This document shows, piece by piece, positions 44,663 to 55,225 of a stretch of DNA of 64,000 bases (its first letter is position 1; every line of letters starts with the position of its first letter). The notes under the pieces are model-generated. The model was not told the DNA's origin and ran no database searches. It was given only the letters and a program-made list of their open reading frames with translations. A program made the position numbers and the translations under genes. Where the stretch lies: positions 496,001-560,000 of the forward strand of contig JABYQQ010000009.1 in assembly GCA_022605405.1 (NCBI GenBank), written 5' to 3'. The stretch is from Earliella scabrosa (taxonomy: Eukaryota > Basidiomycota > Agaricomycetes > Polyporales > Polyporaceae).

Positions 44663-46460
44663 GTCGCATGACGTCTACCGACGTTCTGACACCTAGTGCG
44701 GGAGCTTTACAAGTCACAACATTGCAGTTCGTGACGAGCGGATGAATCTAGTTACTATGATTGGAGCTCGGGCCTCCGCCTCGTCTCCAAACCGAAGTAT
44801 GCGCTGACTACTTGGACCTCTTCGAACCCCTCCCTCACTGGCCGATGCGTCCCGAACGGACCGGTACGAACCCGGACAGCCGCGTCAATCGCAAGTTGGC
44901 TTCAATGTAGGAAGAGGTCTCCCGCATGCGTTCTCCCGCGACCGGCCAGCTGACGCTTTAAAGAGGTGCGTCTGTTCTGCCAGCGCCAGCGTCGCGAGCT
45001 CCTCACCATCATCGACGTACCCGGCGCCAGGCTCCGAGACGGTTCGCGCGGCGGCATGACAGCATGCTGACTGTCGCGAACGCGCAGAATCCCCGCCATG
45101 GGAGAGCAAGCCACGGCAAAGGAGGCGAACGCGAACCGCACTGGCAAATGGAGCAGAAAGTACTGTCCCGACGCTGCCCAACCTCACTCCGTGGGGGCCG
45201 GGACGCTCCCGGCCATGGAATACTGTCCTCCGAGATGACACGCTGGTGGCTGACATCCCTCGGAGGGCTTGATGTCAAGGAATGCAAGCGCAGCCAGAGG
45301 CCGGCGCGGCGCGGCGCGCCGGCGGGGAGCGGTGGTGGTGGGAGCGGCGAAGGTGGAGAAGGGGCTGCATGCGTGCGATGCCTGTGTTGGGAGGCGACCG
45401 AGAGGTACCCTGGCATCGTCGGTCCACCGAGAAGGGAGACCAACTCCCTACCAATAACACCTACGCGTCTATGCGATCGATGTTCTGACACGTCTCAGAA
45501 CGATGCTGGACGCTCAGTAGGCCCATGTGGGCAATCGAGGTGCTTACATCGACTGCACGCGCTGGTCCACGATGAAGATTCATTTAATTTCATCCACTCC
45601 CTCGTATGGACGCTAGCGCACGCCGCGAGCGTTGAATATTAATGGTGGCTCGGAGGCCCCCGTAAGTACGTGCGACTGGCCGTTGTCTGTTTGAGTTCTG
45701 CCGTCGGCGCCAGGGGCATATATACTTGCCTTGGTTGGGCCCTCAGGGTAGCGGTACCGGTTGCAAAGCCATACCAAGCCAAACGGAAAAACCATGCATA
45801 CGGTTTTGGTTTTTGTTCCCGTCTCAGAAGAGCGCGGATCTGCAGGGCGGCACTCGAAGCTTAAGGAAGCTTGGAGGCCAGCGTATACGGTCGGGCCACC
45901 GGCAAGTGCGCCGGTGCAGTTTTTCCTGTGGCGCAGAACTTGCAGGAGCTCGGAAGAATAGTAGTGAATGTGAATGTGATTGCGGGAGAAGGTAGGGATG
46001 ACATGTACGCGCAAGCTCGCGCGGGGACAGACGTAAGTATTACAAGCTAGGCAAAACGACAGAGGAAGATTATGAGTATGCAAGTCCGGACGAGCCAAAA
46101 AGAGAGGGAATGAGAGAGATAGTGAGATGGAGAGATGGAGAGACGGAGAGAGATAACATGGCTATAATACAACGTTGTTGCAGAGGCCCTCTAGCTTCTA
46201 TCGGATGCGGAGCGAGAACCTATCACTGCGAAGATGAACAGGAAACAAGACAGCAAGAGATCAGAGCGAGAAAAGTATGTAGGCATAGTATGTACACGGC
46301 GCATGCACAGGGAACACCCCACGACGACTGCAGTCCGCTGAATGCACGGTCAAGAATGATGTAATGAAACGGGGCGTGCACAATGCTCGGTAGAGAACGC
46401 GGGGAAGTGATGCACGGGGATATTGAAGGGACACGCACACGCGGGGGGGAGCCCAATACG
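44663..46460. other. Intergenic region left of the first zinc-finger gene
   Basis: About 1.8 kb with no supported gene. It contains a GC-rich patch near 45295-45345 with self-complementary CGGCGC sequence and a GA-rich stretch at 46100-46155, the latter probably in the 3' UTR of the minus-strand gene that ends at 46461. Confidence 0.45.
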
Positions 46461-47719
46461 CTACGCGCTCTTCCTCGCGCAGACGTGCCGCTTCCCGACC
46501 GCTTTCTTCAGTCGGCATTCGCGCGAACACCACATCTCGCCGCACTTTGGGCAGCACGGGAAGTTGGACCCGCGCTTCCCGCACGTCGCGCACGCCGTCT
46601 GGACGCGGAACATCGACGCCCGCTCCAGCTTCTCCAGGACGGGGTGCAGGGCCTCGGATTTGCGACAGACGGGTGCGGGGCTGAGCCCGAGCCCTACGCC
46701 CGTGCCGACGCCGGATGGAAGCGTCGTGATGGTATGCACTGGGGTGGGGGGTCCAGCAGAGGAGGGCGCGGTGGGGAAGTAGTCGGAGCCAGAGTAGGAC
46801 GAGGGCGTGCGGCAGATGGAGGGGAGGTCTGGGGACGGCGGCGCGTCGTCATCGGGGATCGCGCGCGCCGCGTGGGAGCGGGAGTGGGAGCGGGGGCGGA
46901 AGGACGATGGGGTCCATTGCGGGAGGCGCGCATCGGACTGGTGACGCAGACGCGCGCCGGAGTGGGATTGCGATGGCGGTGGGATAGGTTGTGCAGACGA
47001 CGACGTACCGGCGGACCCGTGCACCTCTCCAGCTCCGGAGAGAAGGCTTCGGAGGCGGGGGCGGGGGCTGCTCGTCGGAGTGAAGGAGCCCACGAGCTCT
47101 GGATCGTGTGCGGCGGTGCGCGGCTGGGCGGGTGCTTTGTGCTGAGTGAGCACGGAGGCGAGCATGGAGGGGAGGCGGGGGCGGGAGGTGGGCATCGTTG
47201 CTGAGGACGCGGCGCGGACTCGGCGAGGCCTGCGGAGGGGATCAGGACTCGCGCTGGGCGCGGTGGTCGTCGACTTGGCGCGTGCATGGAGCGACGGGTG
47301 GGCTGATATGGGCGAGGACGGTGCGCCGACATTGTGCGAGGGGAAAGGGAGCGCGGGCCCTGCGCCGTCCTGGAAGGTGGCATGTCGGGCCTTGTCCCGC
47401 ATAGCGTCCGGGGTGGGAAGTTGGGAGGAAGACGCAGCGGAGGAACGGCAGCGCGCCTGCCGAAGTGGGCCAGGCGGGATTGCGTCGGAGATCTGGGACG
47501 CGCAGGACGGAGCAGAGTCGGATGGGACAATTCGGAGGGACGCTGGCCTGCTGCTGCGTTCGCTTGAGGACGTGGCCTACGTGGTGGAAGACAAGGAGGA
47601 GGACGCGGTGAGATACGACGCCCGCAGTGCACTGAGGCTGTCAGGATAAGACGTACCCAGTGATATCGGCCAGCCGGGGGCAATTGATGGTGTTGCGTCG
47701 CGCAGACCACGGTCGACAT
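46461..47719 (-). CDS. Disordered protein with C-terminal HIT/MYND-like zinc finger, paralogue 1
   Basis: Exons on the minus strand 47657-47719 (21 codons) and 46461-47576 give 392 residues. The first intron (GTACGT to ACGTAG) joins MSTVVCATQHHQLPPAGRYH to the long exon in frame. Residues 22-330 are Ser/Pro/Arg-rich and probably disordered. The last 60 residues begin EKLERASMFRVQTACATCGK and continue FPCCPKCGEMWCSRECRLKK, ending with KRHVCARKSA. This is C-x2-C, C-x2-C, C-x3-C, then H-x-C, as in HIT or MYND fingers that bind two zinc ions. Function is unknown. A paralogue with the same architecture lies 1.7 kb away on the same strand. Confidence 0.72.
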
Positions 47720-49467
47720 CGCGGGCAGTGGGCGAAGAGAGGCGGTATGGGTAGCTCGCACGCAGCTCGCCGTTAAGTATCAATTTATGGAGGAGGGATG
47801 TTGGGCACACGACCACTTTTATGCTCCGGGCGCTTGCCCGCATCGCCTGTGTTTTCTGCCGTGACAACCTCGGGCGTCTGTGCCTCGTCCGATCACTTGG
47901 TCCGTTCTCCCCTCTTCTGCCGCGATCTCCCTCATCTGCGTACCGTTCAGACGGATCGAGCACAACGTGTCCGTCCACTCACCAGAGATCATCTCCTCGA
48001 CCCAGAAACCTGGCCTGCAGAGTTGGTTAAATAGGTGAGGCTAAGTGACCAGCCGCCGTCGGCGCAGATGATCTTGACCCCATCCACGTACACCCAGCTC
48101 CTGTGCGCCAGTTTGGGTCCTCTCGTTACCGTATTCCATCCATGTACATGTCACGCCGCCCTGGTACGTAAAAATGTCCAACTTCTGGCCGACATTCTGA
48201 ACCTTCGAACTTGTCGGCGCGCCCGCCACTCAGGTGGATTCATGGCACACGACCAGAAATCTGACTCAAACGTGAGAAGCTCCCCTGGAACGTCCTCGGA
48301 CGCTCGCACAAGAATCGATGGGGACGCGATAGAACGACGGTTCCAGCTCGTCGCCAGACGCTTTCAAAGCGAGGGTGCGATACCCACCAGGAGACGCAGG
48401 AGAATCAGGAATAACCTGCCGGCAACCAGTCTCCAAGAACCACGAGAACCCGACTTAGCGGATAACGGGGGTGCTCGCATGAGATAATACACGCGCCCTA
48501 CGCGCCCCCTCGTCCTCACTGAGGCTCAGATGATACCGTACCGTTGGTGATGACCTTGTTAGCGGTGGCGGTGTCGCTTGTGCACTCTCTCAGCCGGGCA
48601 TAAAACCCGAAAAGTATCCTGCTGTCGTCATTGACCACTGCAGCTCGACCGCCTCTGCTCGTGTGCCTCTGGCCCTCTGCCAGGCCCACTTCTGAGTCTC
48701 TATACGCTGCACATTTCTCACCGACCAGCCTATGTTCCGGTCGTTATAAATAGGCCAGCCATCGTGACAGAATTATCGACATAACGCGCTCAACCACCGG
48801 TTATCGTCTGGTACGCGATCGCTATGAACCCTAACATCATCGACACCTGACTGCCACGCAGTCCTACATCGTGCGTATCTCAGTACCGGTCGCGCACTTG
48901 GCGGTCCACCGCAAGGCGCAAACGGAGATACGTTACGTGTGCACCTGATGGCGAAATTCGAGAGAAGGCTGAGAACGAGACAACTGCACCGCGCCCGCTG
49001 GACGCTTCGCTTTTTCGCGAAGCGCAATCTGAACTGCCAGGGGAGTTACAATCACCCGACTCACTCTCACCTCACTCAAAAGTGGAGCGGCGCGTTCTGA
49101 TTCGACCGTCGGCAGACGCAGAAACAAAGACACAACGGACATCGGAGAGGGCGAGAGAGCTCAAAAGAGGCGCACATAGCACATAGGCGTACGTTCGCAT
49201 GTAATAATACAGCTAGGATACAGCATGGAGTCATATGATTACTCTAACAGTCGCTCCGCCCCAGAGAGCCTGTCACCGGGGCCCCGTCTGTATGTAACGT
49301 CCCACCCACGCGCCGTCCAAAGCCCCCGCCCCCAGCCCATGCTCTAGTTCTAGATCCACATCGACGCCTGACCATGACACGACACGACACGCACTCACTC
49401 GCATGCCATCGCCAGCTCGCATGGTTCGACAGCTCAAAATCAACCGCGACCGCCTTCGACTCTCGAG
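47720..49467. other. Region between the two zinc-finger genes
   Basis: About 1.7 kb. Minus-strand fragments between 47840 and 48300 look faintly coding in several frames (for example LLTFESDFWSCAMNPPEW and KLDIFTYQGGVTCTWMEY), but I could not join them in one frame. A plus-strand frame at 48242-48487 is equally weak. A clean TATAAATA lies at 48745-48752 without an identified gene. Confidence 0.35.
48745..48752 (+). promoter_or_regulatory. TATAAATA sequence without an assigned gene
   Basis: A perfect TATA consensus. On the plus strand no gene follows. On the minus strand the complementary TATTTATA would lie upstream of the unassigned 47840-48490 stretch. Confidence 0.25.
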
Positions 49468-50765
49468 TCACGCGCCTCCGACGCCGACGACGAAGGGCCG
49501 TCCGTGACAAGCGTGCGCCCTGCCGCGCACCCTGCACTCGCGCGAGCACAGCGTCTCCCCGCACTTTGCGCAGCTCGGGAAGTTGGCCCCCGTGCGCCTG
49601 CACGCGACGCACACGGACGGGACGCGGAAGCGCGACGTGCGCTCGAGCTCCCCGAGCGTCAGCTCCGCCTGCGTGCGCGGCGTCGCGGGCGCCTCCGAGG
49701 ACGACGCCGTGTCGAGCGAGTCGATGGACGGCGTCCGGCTCGGGGAGCGGTCCCGCTGGCGGAGGAGGCTCGGGCTGGGGTCTAGAGAGCCGGATTGGAG
49801 GTGCGAGTGGAGGTGCGAGGGGGAGCGGCGGTGGTGGTGGGGGTAGGAGTGGTGGTCTTGGGGGACTTGATGGTCCTGGTCCGCGAGCACCGAGTCTCTG
49901 GAGACTGCGCGGGCGTCCCGTTGCCGTGAAGAGGGGAATGGGATCTGAGAAGAGGGAGGAGAGGGAGAGGGCCTGGGCGAGGCCGAAGAGTCGGACGAGC
50001 GGCGGCTTGGAGAGGGGCCGTGGAAGCTTCTCGTGGGCGCACGGGACGGACGCTCGTCGACGGGGATGGTGTATATGCAGGAGAGGAGGGAGTCGCGTGC
50101 GGATGACAGGTAGCTGTAGCTCGCCGAGGCGTCGTGCGCTTCGAGGTCGATGGACGCGAGCGCGGGGCTCTTGAGGGACACGGGCAGGCCGCTCGTCAGC
50201 GTCCCCGACACTCTCGGGGAGGAGACGGTGCGGGTGCGGCCCCTCGCCTCGAGATCTGGGCGCAGCGGGGACGAGACTGGGGCACGTGGGCTCGCTTCTT
50301 CGTCCGAGGCACGAGACTTGTCGTACTAAAGAAAGAAAGACACCGTTCACTATCACGCCCCCCAGATATCTGAGATGGCCACTCACAGCTCGAGAGGATG
50401 ATCTCGCTTTCGATCCGACGGTGGATGAGGATCGTTTGTGGAGGTGTGCATGCGCACACGGCGTGGCACCTGCAGTCGATCATGGCAAAAATCGAGCGGT
50501 CAGCAGTGTCCTGGGCGGCTAGGCAGCGTAAGGGACTGACTTGAACGAGGGATGCAGCACAGAAATTGGGCTGCCTGAGAGGTCTCTCCAATTTCTCGCA
50601 GGAAATCCTCAAAGTGGGTGCGCGAGGCAGCGTTGCCAGGCCAAGTATACGCAGCCCGCTGAAGAGGACAAAGAGTCAGAATAGTAGATGGCCGGCGATG
50701 ATGTCATCGCGACACACCTTAACGGTCGGGCGGGGGACGCTTGCGTTTCGGACAGAAGAAGCCAT
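49468..50765 (-). CDS. Disordered protein with C-terminal HIT/MYND-like zinc finger, paralogue 2
   Basis: Exons on the minus strand 50718-50765, 50541-50658, 50387-50469 and 49468-50325 join to 368 residues. The N terminus starts MASSVRNASVPRPTVK and then has a possibly folded helix, THFEDFLREIGETSQAAQF, absent from paralogue 1. The middle is Ser/Pro/His-rich. The end reads LGELERTSRFRVPSVCVACR, then FPSCAKCGETLCSRECRVRG and HACHGRP. Cysteine and histidine spacing matches paralogue 1: C-x2-C, C-x2-C-x4-C-x3-C and H-x-C. The shared LE-R-S-FRV lead-in also supports common descent. Introns are 59, 71 and 61 bases. The first exons are supported mainly by frame and splice signals. Confidence 0.7.
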
Positions 50766-53700
50766 GGGTAGAGAAGCTGGAAGAAGGAGGCAGGAGACTA
50801 GAGGAGATCCCGGGCGGTGCTGAGGCTGGTGAGGTGGCAGGACGAGGAGGAAGACGGAGAGCGGTTTTATACGTACGCGAGCAGTTGCGCGAATCTGGGA
50901 TGAGCGCAAGCTATGATCACACGAGCTGCTCCGAGCTAACGCCCCGTGTCACAATCGAAGCGTTCGTCCAGGCGGTGGCTTTCGGCAGAACTGCGGACGC
51001 ACCTAACGAGGGGCAAGCGCGCGATAAGCAATATCTGAGCAAAGGACTTGGTGAGAGCGCTGCAGACCGCAACTGGGTCTACTGCACAGTAGAAGGCCGC
51101 TCTGCGGCACTCCGCGAAGCAGAGCCGCGCTGGAAATGAGCCGTTCTGTAACTGAGGACCCCCGCAGGACCGTCGAGGAAGCATCCGAGCCACACGTGGC
51201 GAAAAGTCACCACCATGTCGAGCATCAGCTGAGCGCCAGGAGAGCGTTCGAGAAGAGAGGTAACTCAGTGTTTGATGCGTCTCCTAGGTTAGAGTTATCA
51301 TCGTTCTCGCGAGTCGCGGAGGACGCAAAGTATCGTCGCTGAGCGGATGCGTGATTGTGACCGCGTCGGCAAACGCCACGTGTCACGCTCGTGCCGCGCC
51401 AGTGGCCGGTTCCTTTCTTGGTCTTCCAAGTTCACGCCCGTCTTCCACTCGAACTTTTAGCGTTTGGCTTTCTCGTCGATACTCCGGTGTGCGGCCCTCT
51501 CGCCCGACGTCCGTGATTGTAATCCGCCGTGGACTCTGTTGCAAAATTTTCAGGTTCGTCTTCTCTAGCCTAGAGCATTTCTGGCTTCACTACCTCTCCG
51601 ACAGCCTTCTCTGCGCATTTTGCTTATCTGACAGTGGCCCGCAGAACACGTTGTTTTGACGTACGATGCGGAAGTCTGGCTCGTGTGACTTCACGCCCAT
51701 GACGATTACGCCGTCACTAAAGGCCACAGACACCTCTGACATACGTGAAACGCCAGGGTCTCAAGGCTCCCCGCTTGCAGGATTTTTCCGGTGCGAGGGC
51801 AAGGCTGGGGTCGATTCCTTGCAGCTCCCGAGCGTCCCACGAGGCTGTTCTCTCCACCTCGGAGAAGGCCACGACACCGAGCAGCGTACACAGGTCGTGC
51901 TCGCAGCGTAAATCATGAGTCTTCCGCAAGGATCATGGATCGTACGCCGAAGGTTGGATCATCACCGCCAAGTGACCACTCGAAGTGGCAACCCAGCCAG
52001 ACACCCACCCGCACCCGCACCGCAGCGGCCACATCGCCCCTTCTGGAGCCGCACGCATGCCCCGGCGCAGTGCACGGTGCGAGAGTTGCACACAAACAGG
52101 GGATGTGCGCACGCCCAGGAGGAGGCGATGGGAACCTCGACCGTCCGCGGGCCGCGCGAGCTACGGGCGAGCGACAAGCCGCCGCTCGCGCGTCCTGGTC
52201 GGATGCGGGGCCCGCAGAGGCAACGGCCCTTCCAACTGAGCGAACGTTCTTGAGATCGTCGCGGCGCGGATATGGGAGTGCGGACGCAGACGCGCAGTCT
52301 TCCTTTGGCCACGGCCTGGGGCGATGGCACGGGTGCCTGGGATCGTCCTGCGCTGGTGCGTGCCTGCGTCCTATCTGAGCTGATCCTCCGTTATCTGCTC
52401 GTATGCTGTGTGGCATCTGTGGATTAGATTGCGTGCTCGTGCGGCGGAGATCGTTACTCGCCGTCGCCGTCGCCATCTCCGGGTGGGTCTTTGTGTACGT
52501 GTGCGGAATTTGATTAGATTCCCCACATGTGGGACGAGACATGGGCCGAGAGCTTGACGAGGGCTGATCGCTCGTCATTGCAGTGGTCATTATCTTCGCT
52601 GCCTTCGCACCTATACGAAGACGGTCTGTGGCACTGGCTGCAATGACACGCTGCTCACCTCGCTCACCGTGATACCACAGCTTGTTCGACGGCCTTCCAA
52701 ACCTCGTCACGGGCTTCAGCTCCTCGGTCGCCAGCAAGGTGACTTGAACGGATAGCGTCCAGGATCATCACGAACGTGCGAGGGTCTCTCTGCCTTTGTC
52801 CACTGTTAGTGTTAACGGACCATTGGTCATGCTTCACGTAACTGAATGGAGCTCTTGCGAACGAGTACGAGAACGTTGCGATCGGCGTATTGGGGATGGA
52901 GGGGCAGCGGTCGCTATCGGAGGTGCGGATTTCATGACCTTCATGCTCGCAGGGGCTCTGGTGGGCGGTATATGCATCGTGCACTGCAGCTGGGAGCTCT
53001 AGAACCCCCTCTGGCGGTACATTGCTCCCGCCGGTCGTGCTACAAGCCACAATGATACCTTGCCGAGCTCTGGTGGCCGTGCGCAGGCCGAGAACCTCAG
53101 CTTTTCGTGCCTTTGTGAGCGGTAGCGATGTCATCAGGGTCCCGTGCAGCAGGTCTTCTGGGCCCTTCTTGTTTTCATTTCCGAGCGAGCCCGCCTTCCC
53201 GTGTCACTCGACATGTGCGGGGGTCGTGGCCCACGTTCTGTTGTGCGTTCGAGAATAGCACAAGGTAGGCCTTTGCTGTTCCCGGGAATGTCGGGCACAC
53301 GACATGGTCATCTTGCGGTTACTCACAAAATTAGCATAGCAGGGGCGGTATGACGGTCGACCCGCGACACTAGAGAAAAAATCATGCAAGGTTGGGCGGC
53401 GGTGCAGCTAACCACTACACTTGGCTGCTTGCCCAGTACCCTAGCCTCGCCCCACTGAACCACCAGAAAGCGTGACGGTCTCAATGTGTCCGTTGAACTC
53501 CTGCTCGCACAGGAAGCTCCTGCCCAGGTCCGCTCGGGAACGCCGCAAGCCGTCGTATATGAAGGTGAGAAGAAACGCGCACGACGGCTCTTCGACTTCT
53601 CTAGCCCCATTTAGGCAAGAGAACAGGAGTGCCAGCGTGCACCACGGGCCATCGATAGGACGTCGAACCTCCGACGTTCAATGCTGGAAGATACAGATGC

Positions 53701-54320
53701 ACGACTCGCACCCGAAGAGCTCGCCTTCACATACACCAGTGACCATACACCCCTGACGGCAACCTTAGGACAATCCTCAAAGCACAAACTGATGTCCCGA
53801 TTGCGACACAATGCGCAGGAGCGAGACCTAGGAAGATGAAACCGCAAGCCATGTTCACGCTCTTTGGGCGGGCGATGGAGCGAGAAGGGAGCGTTCAGGT
53901 CGTGTGCCAGCGCGTTGTGGCGGCCGCACTCCTCGTGCGTGGCACGCCGATGCGAGTGCTACAATCGCGTTCCGCGCTGCGGGCCTGGCACTTATTGGCC
54001 GGAACACCCTGAGCCCCGAGGATATTGGGGTCACACGACCGCTATTTGTGCGCTGCGCGGGCGAGGAGACCCTTGGGTGGAGTGCTCGGCGGTGTGATTC
54101 GCGGTTATCGGAGGGTGAAGTGAGGGCGGATGCTCCGTGCATATGCTCTAACCGACCTTGCTGGTGGGGGTATGTCGAAGGATCGGCACACTTGGAGGGT
54201 AAGACTGCTGAGGGAGGTTCGTGCATCGTCCTTTTTCTCTTTTGAGCGAGGGTTGCTGAGTCGCCGTCATTGGGATGGTCTCCACTGGTAGTGATGGGTA
54301 TGTTTATTCACGGCATGCAA
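50766..54320. other. Low-information region
   Basis: About 3.6 kb with no gene that I can support. The longest open stretches are on the minus strand: one of 156 codons at 52664-53134 and one of 274 codons at 51913-52737. They overlap each other in different frames and have no recognisable family, and GC content alone could produce them. The part next to 50765 should carry the promoter of zinc-finger paralogue 2. Confidence 0.4.
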
Positions 54321-54883
54321 TCAAGCGGTTTCCTCTTTGGATGCAAACACTCTGCCCCGCTGCGGTTCATCCTGCCAGTATCGCTCCGCGTAGGTTCCGT
54401 CCTGTTGACTACTAGTACTGAACTGATGGTGAAGGTTACTAGGGTCCTCAAACCAAGCATTCCTCAAGAAGCGCTGCGAATCGTCAATACAAGTCTTGTT
54501 GAGAGACTTCTTGACCACAGAACACTGCGCACCGCTATACCAGGACCAGGCGACGTAAGGCGCTCCACTGGGAAACAGGAAGTAGTCTGCAAGGAGTGCC
54601 CTGAGTAGGATGCACTTGCAAGCATGAGCGCCTCGATGTGAAGAAGGTGGACGTACAAGGGGTGTATGAGAGTGATACTTGCCAATTCCGCAGTCCCGTG
54701 GAGTTCCTCAGCGGTGTCGGCCGCTATAGTACTAGTAGTTGGTGGCACTACGGCGGGTAGACCCGGGTAGGGCGACACGGGCGCAGTGAACGTGAACAGT
54801 TCTGCCGCAGGCGATGCAAGAGATTTCGTACGTGAGATCACAATAACGATATTCCCATGATCCAGAATTCTCTTCGTGGATAT
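54321..54883 (-). CDS. Possible uncharacterised gene with Cys/His cluster
   Basis: Two minus-strand exons that agree in phase are 54763-54883 and 54321-54600. The upstream exon reads SWEYRYCDLTYEISCIACGR then TVHVHCARVALPG, with C-x2-C and H-x-H-C that could bind zinc. The downstream exon reads ALLADYFLFPSGAPYVAWSW, then YSGAQCSVVKKSLNKTCIDD, and ends RVFASKEETA before a stop. The sequence looks protein-like but matches no family I know. The donor at 54762 (GTCTAC) is weak and the true start is not found; the acceptor at 54884 follows a good pyrimidine tract. It may be a fragment or pseudogene. Confidence 0.3.
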
Positions 54884-55225
54884 CTGACGGAGAAGAAGAT
54901 GTCAAGTAGCCTCATGGCCGGGGCCCGGGCATCACTAAACCTTGCGCAAGGCTGACACGGGCCTCCTTGGCTAGAAACCCTTTGCCGCGATTAGTGACCT
55001 AGCCGTTATTACAGGTGAGAGAGGACATAATCGGCAGCCGTAGATAGCCACCGGGTATAGCAGCCTTCGAGCACTTGAGTCGGTCGGCGCCACCGACGCG
55101 ACGCGACGCGCTGAAGAACGCGTCTGGGTCACGTGCGTGATGCGTGTGCGACAAAGACATTGCCGTTTTGGAACTCAACCTCGACCACGCGCGGTGGCTA
55201 GCGTGAGCTACTCGCCCCCGACACC
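54884..55225. promoter_or_regulatory. Upstream region of the disordered-protein gene
   Basis: About 340 bases before the ATG at 55226. It should include the promoter of that plus-strand gene. A CGACG-rich patch lies near 55095-55115. No TATA box is evident. Confidence 0.3.

Noticed and set aside
48035..48487. Plus-strand frame of 150 codons
   Set aside because: The lower half looks somewhat protein-like, but minus-strand fragments over the same bases look equally so; neither can be chosen.
51913..52737. Minus-strand frame of 274 codons
   Set aside because: Its composition is dominated by GC-driven Arg, Ala and Pro, with no domain and no sensible splice partner. I left it as unassigned sequence.
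52664..53134. Minus-strand frame of 156 codons
   Set aside because: It has no recognisable domain, no homologue in the window and overlaps another frame. At this GC content a frame of this length is not significant.
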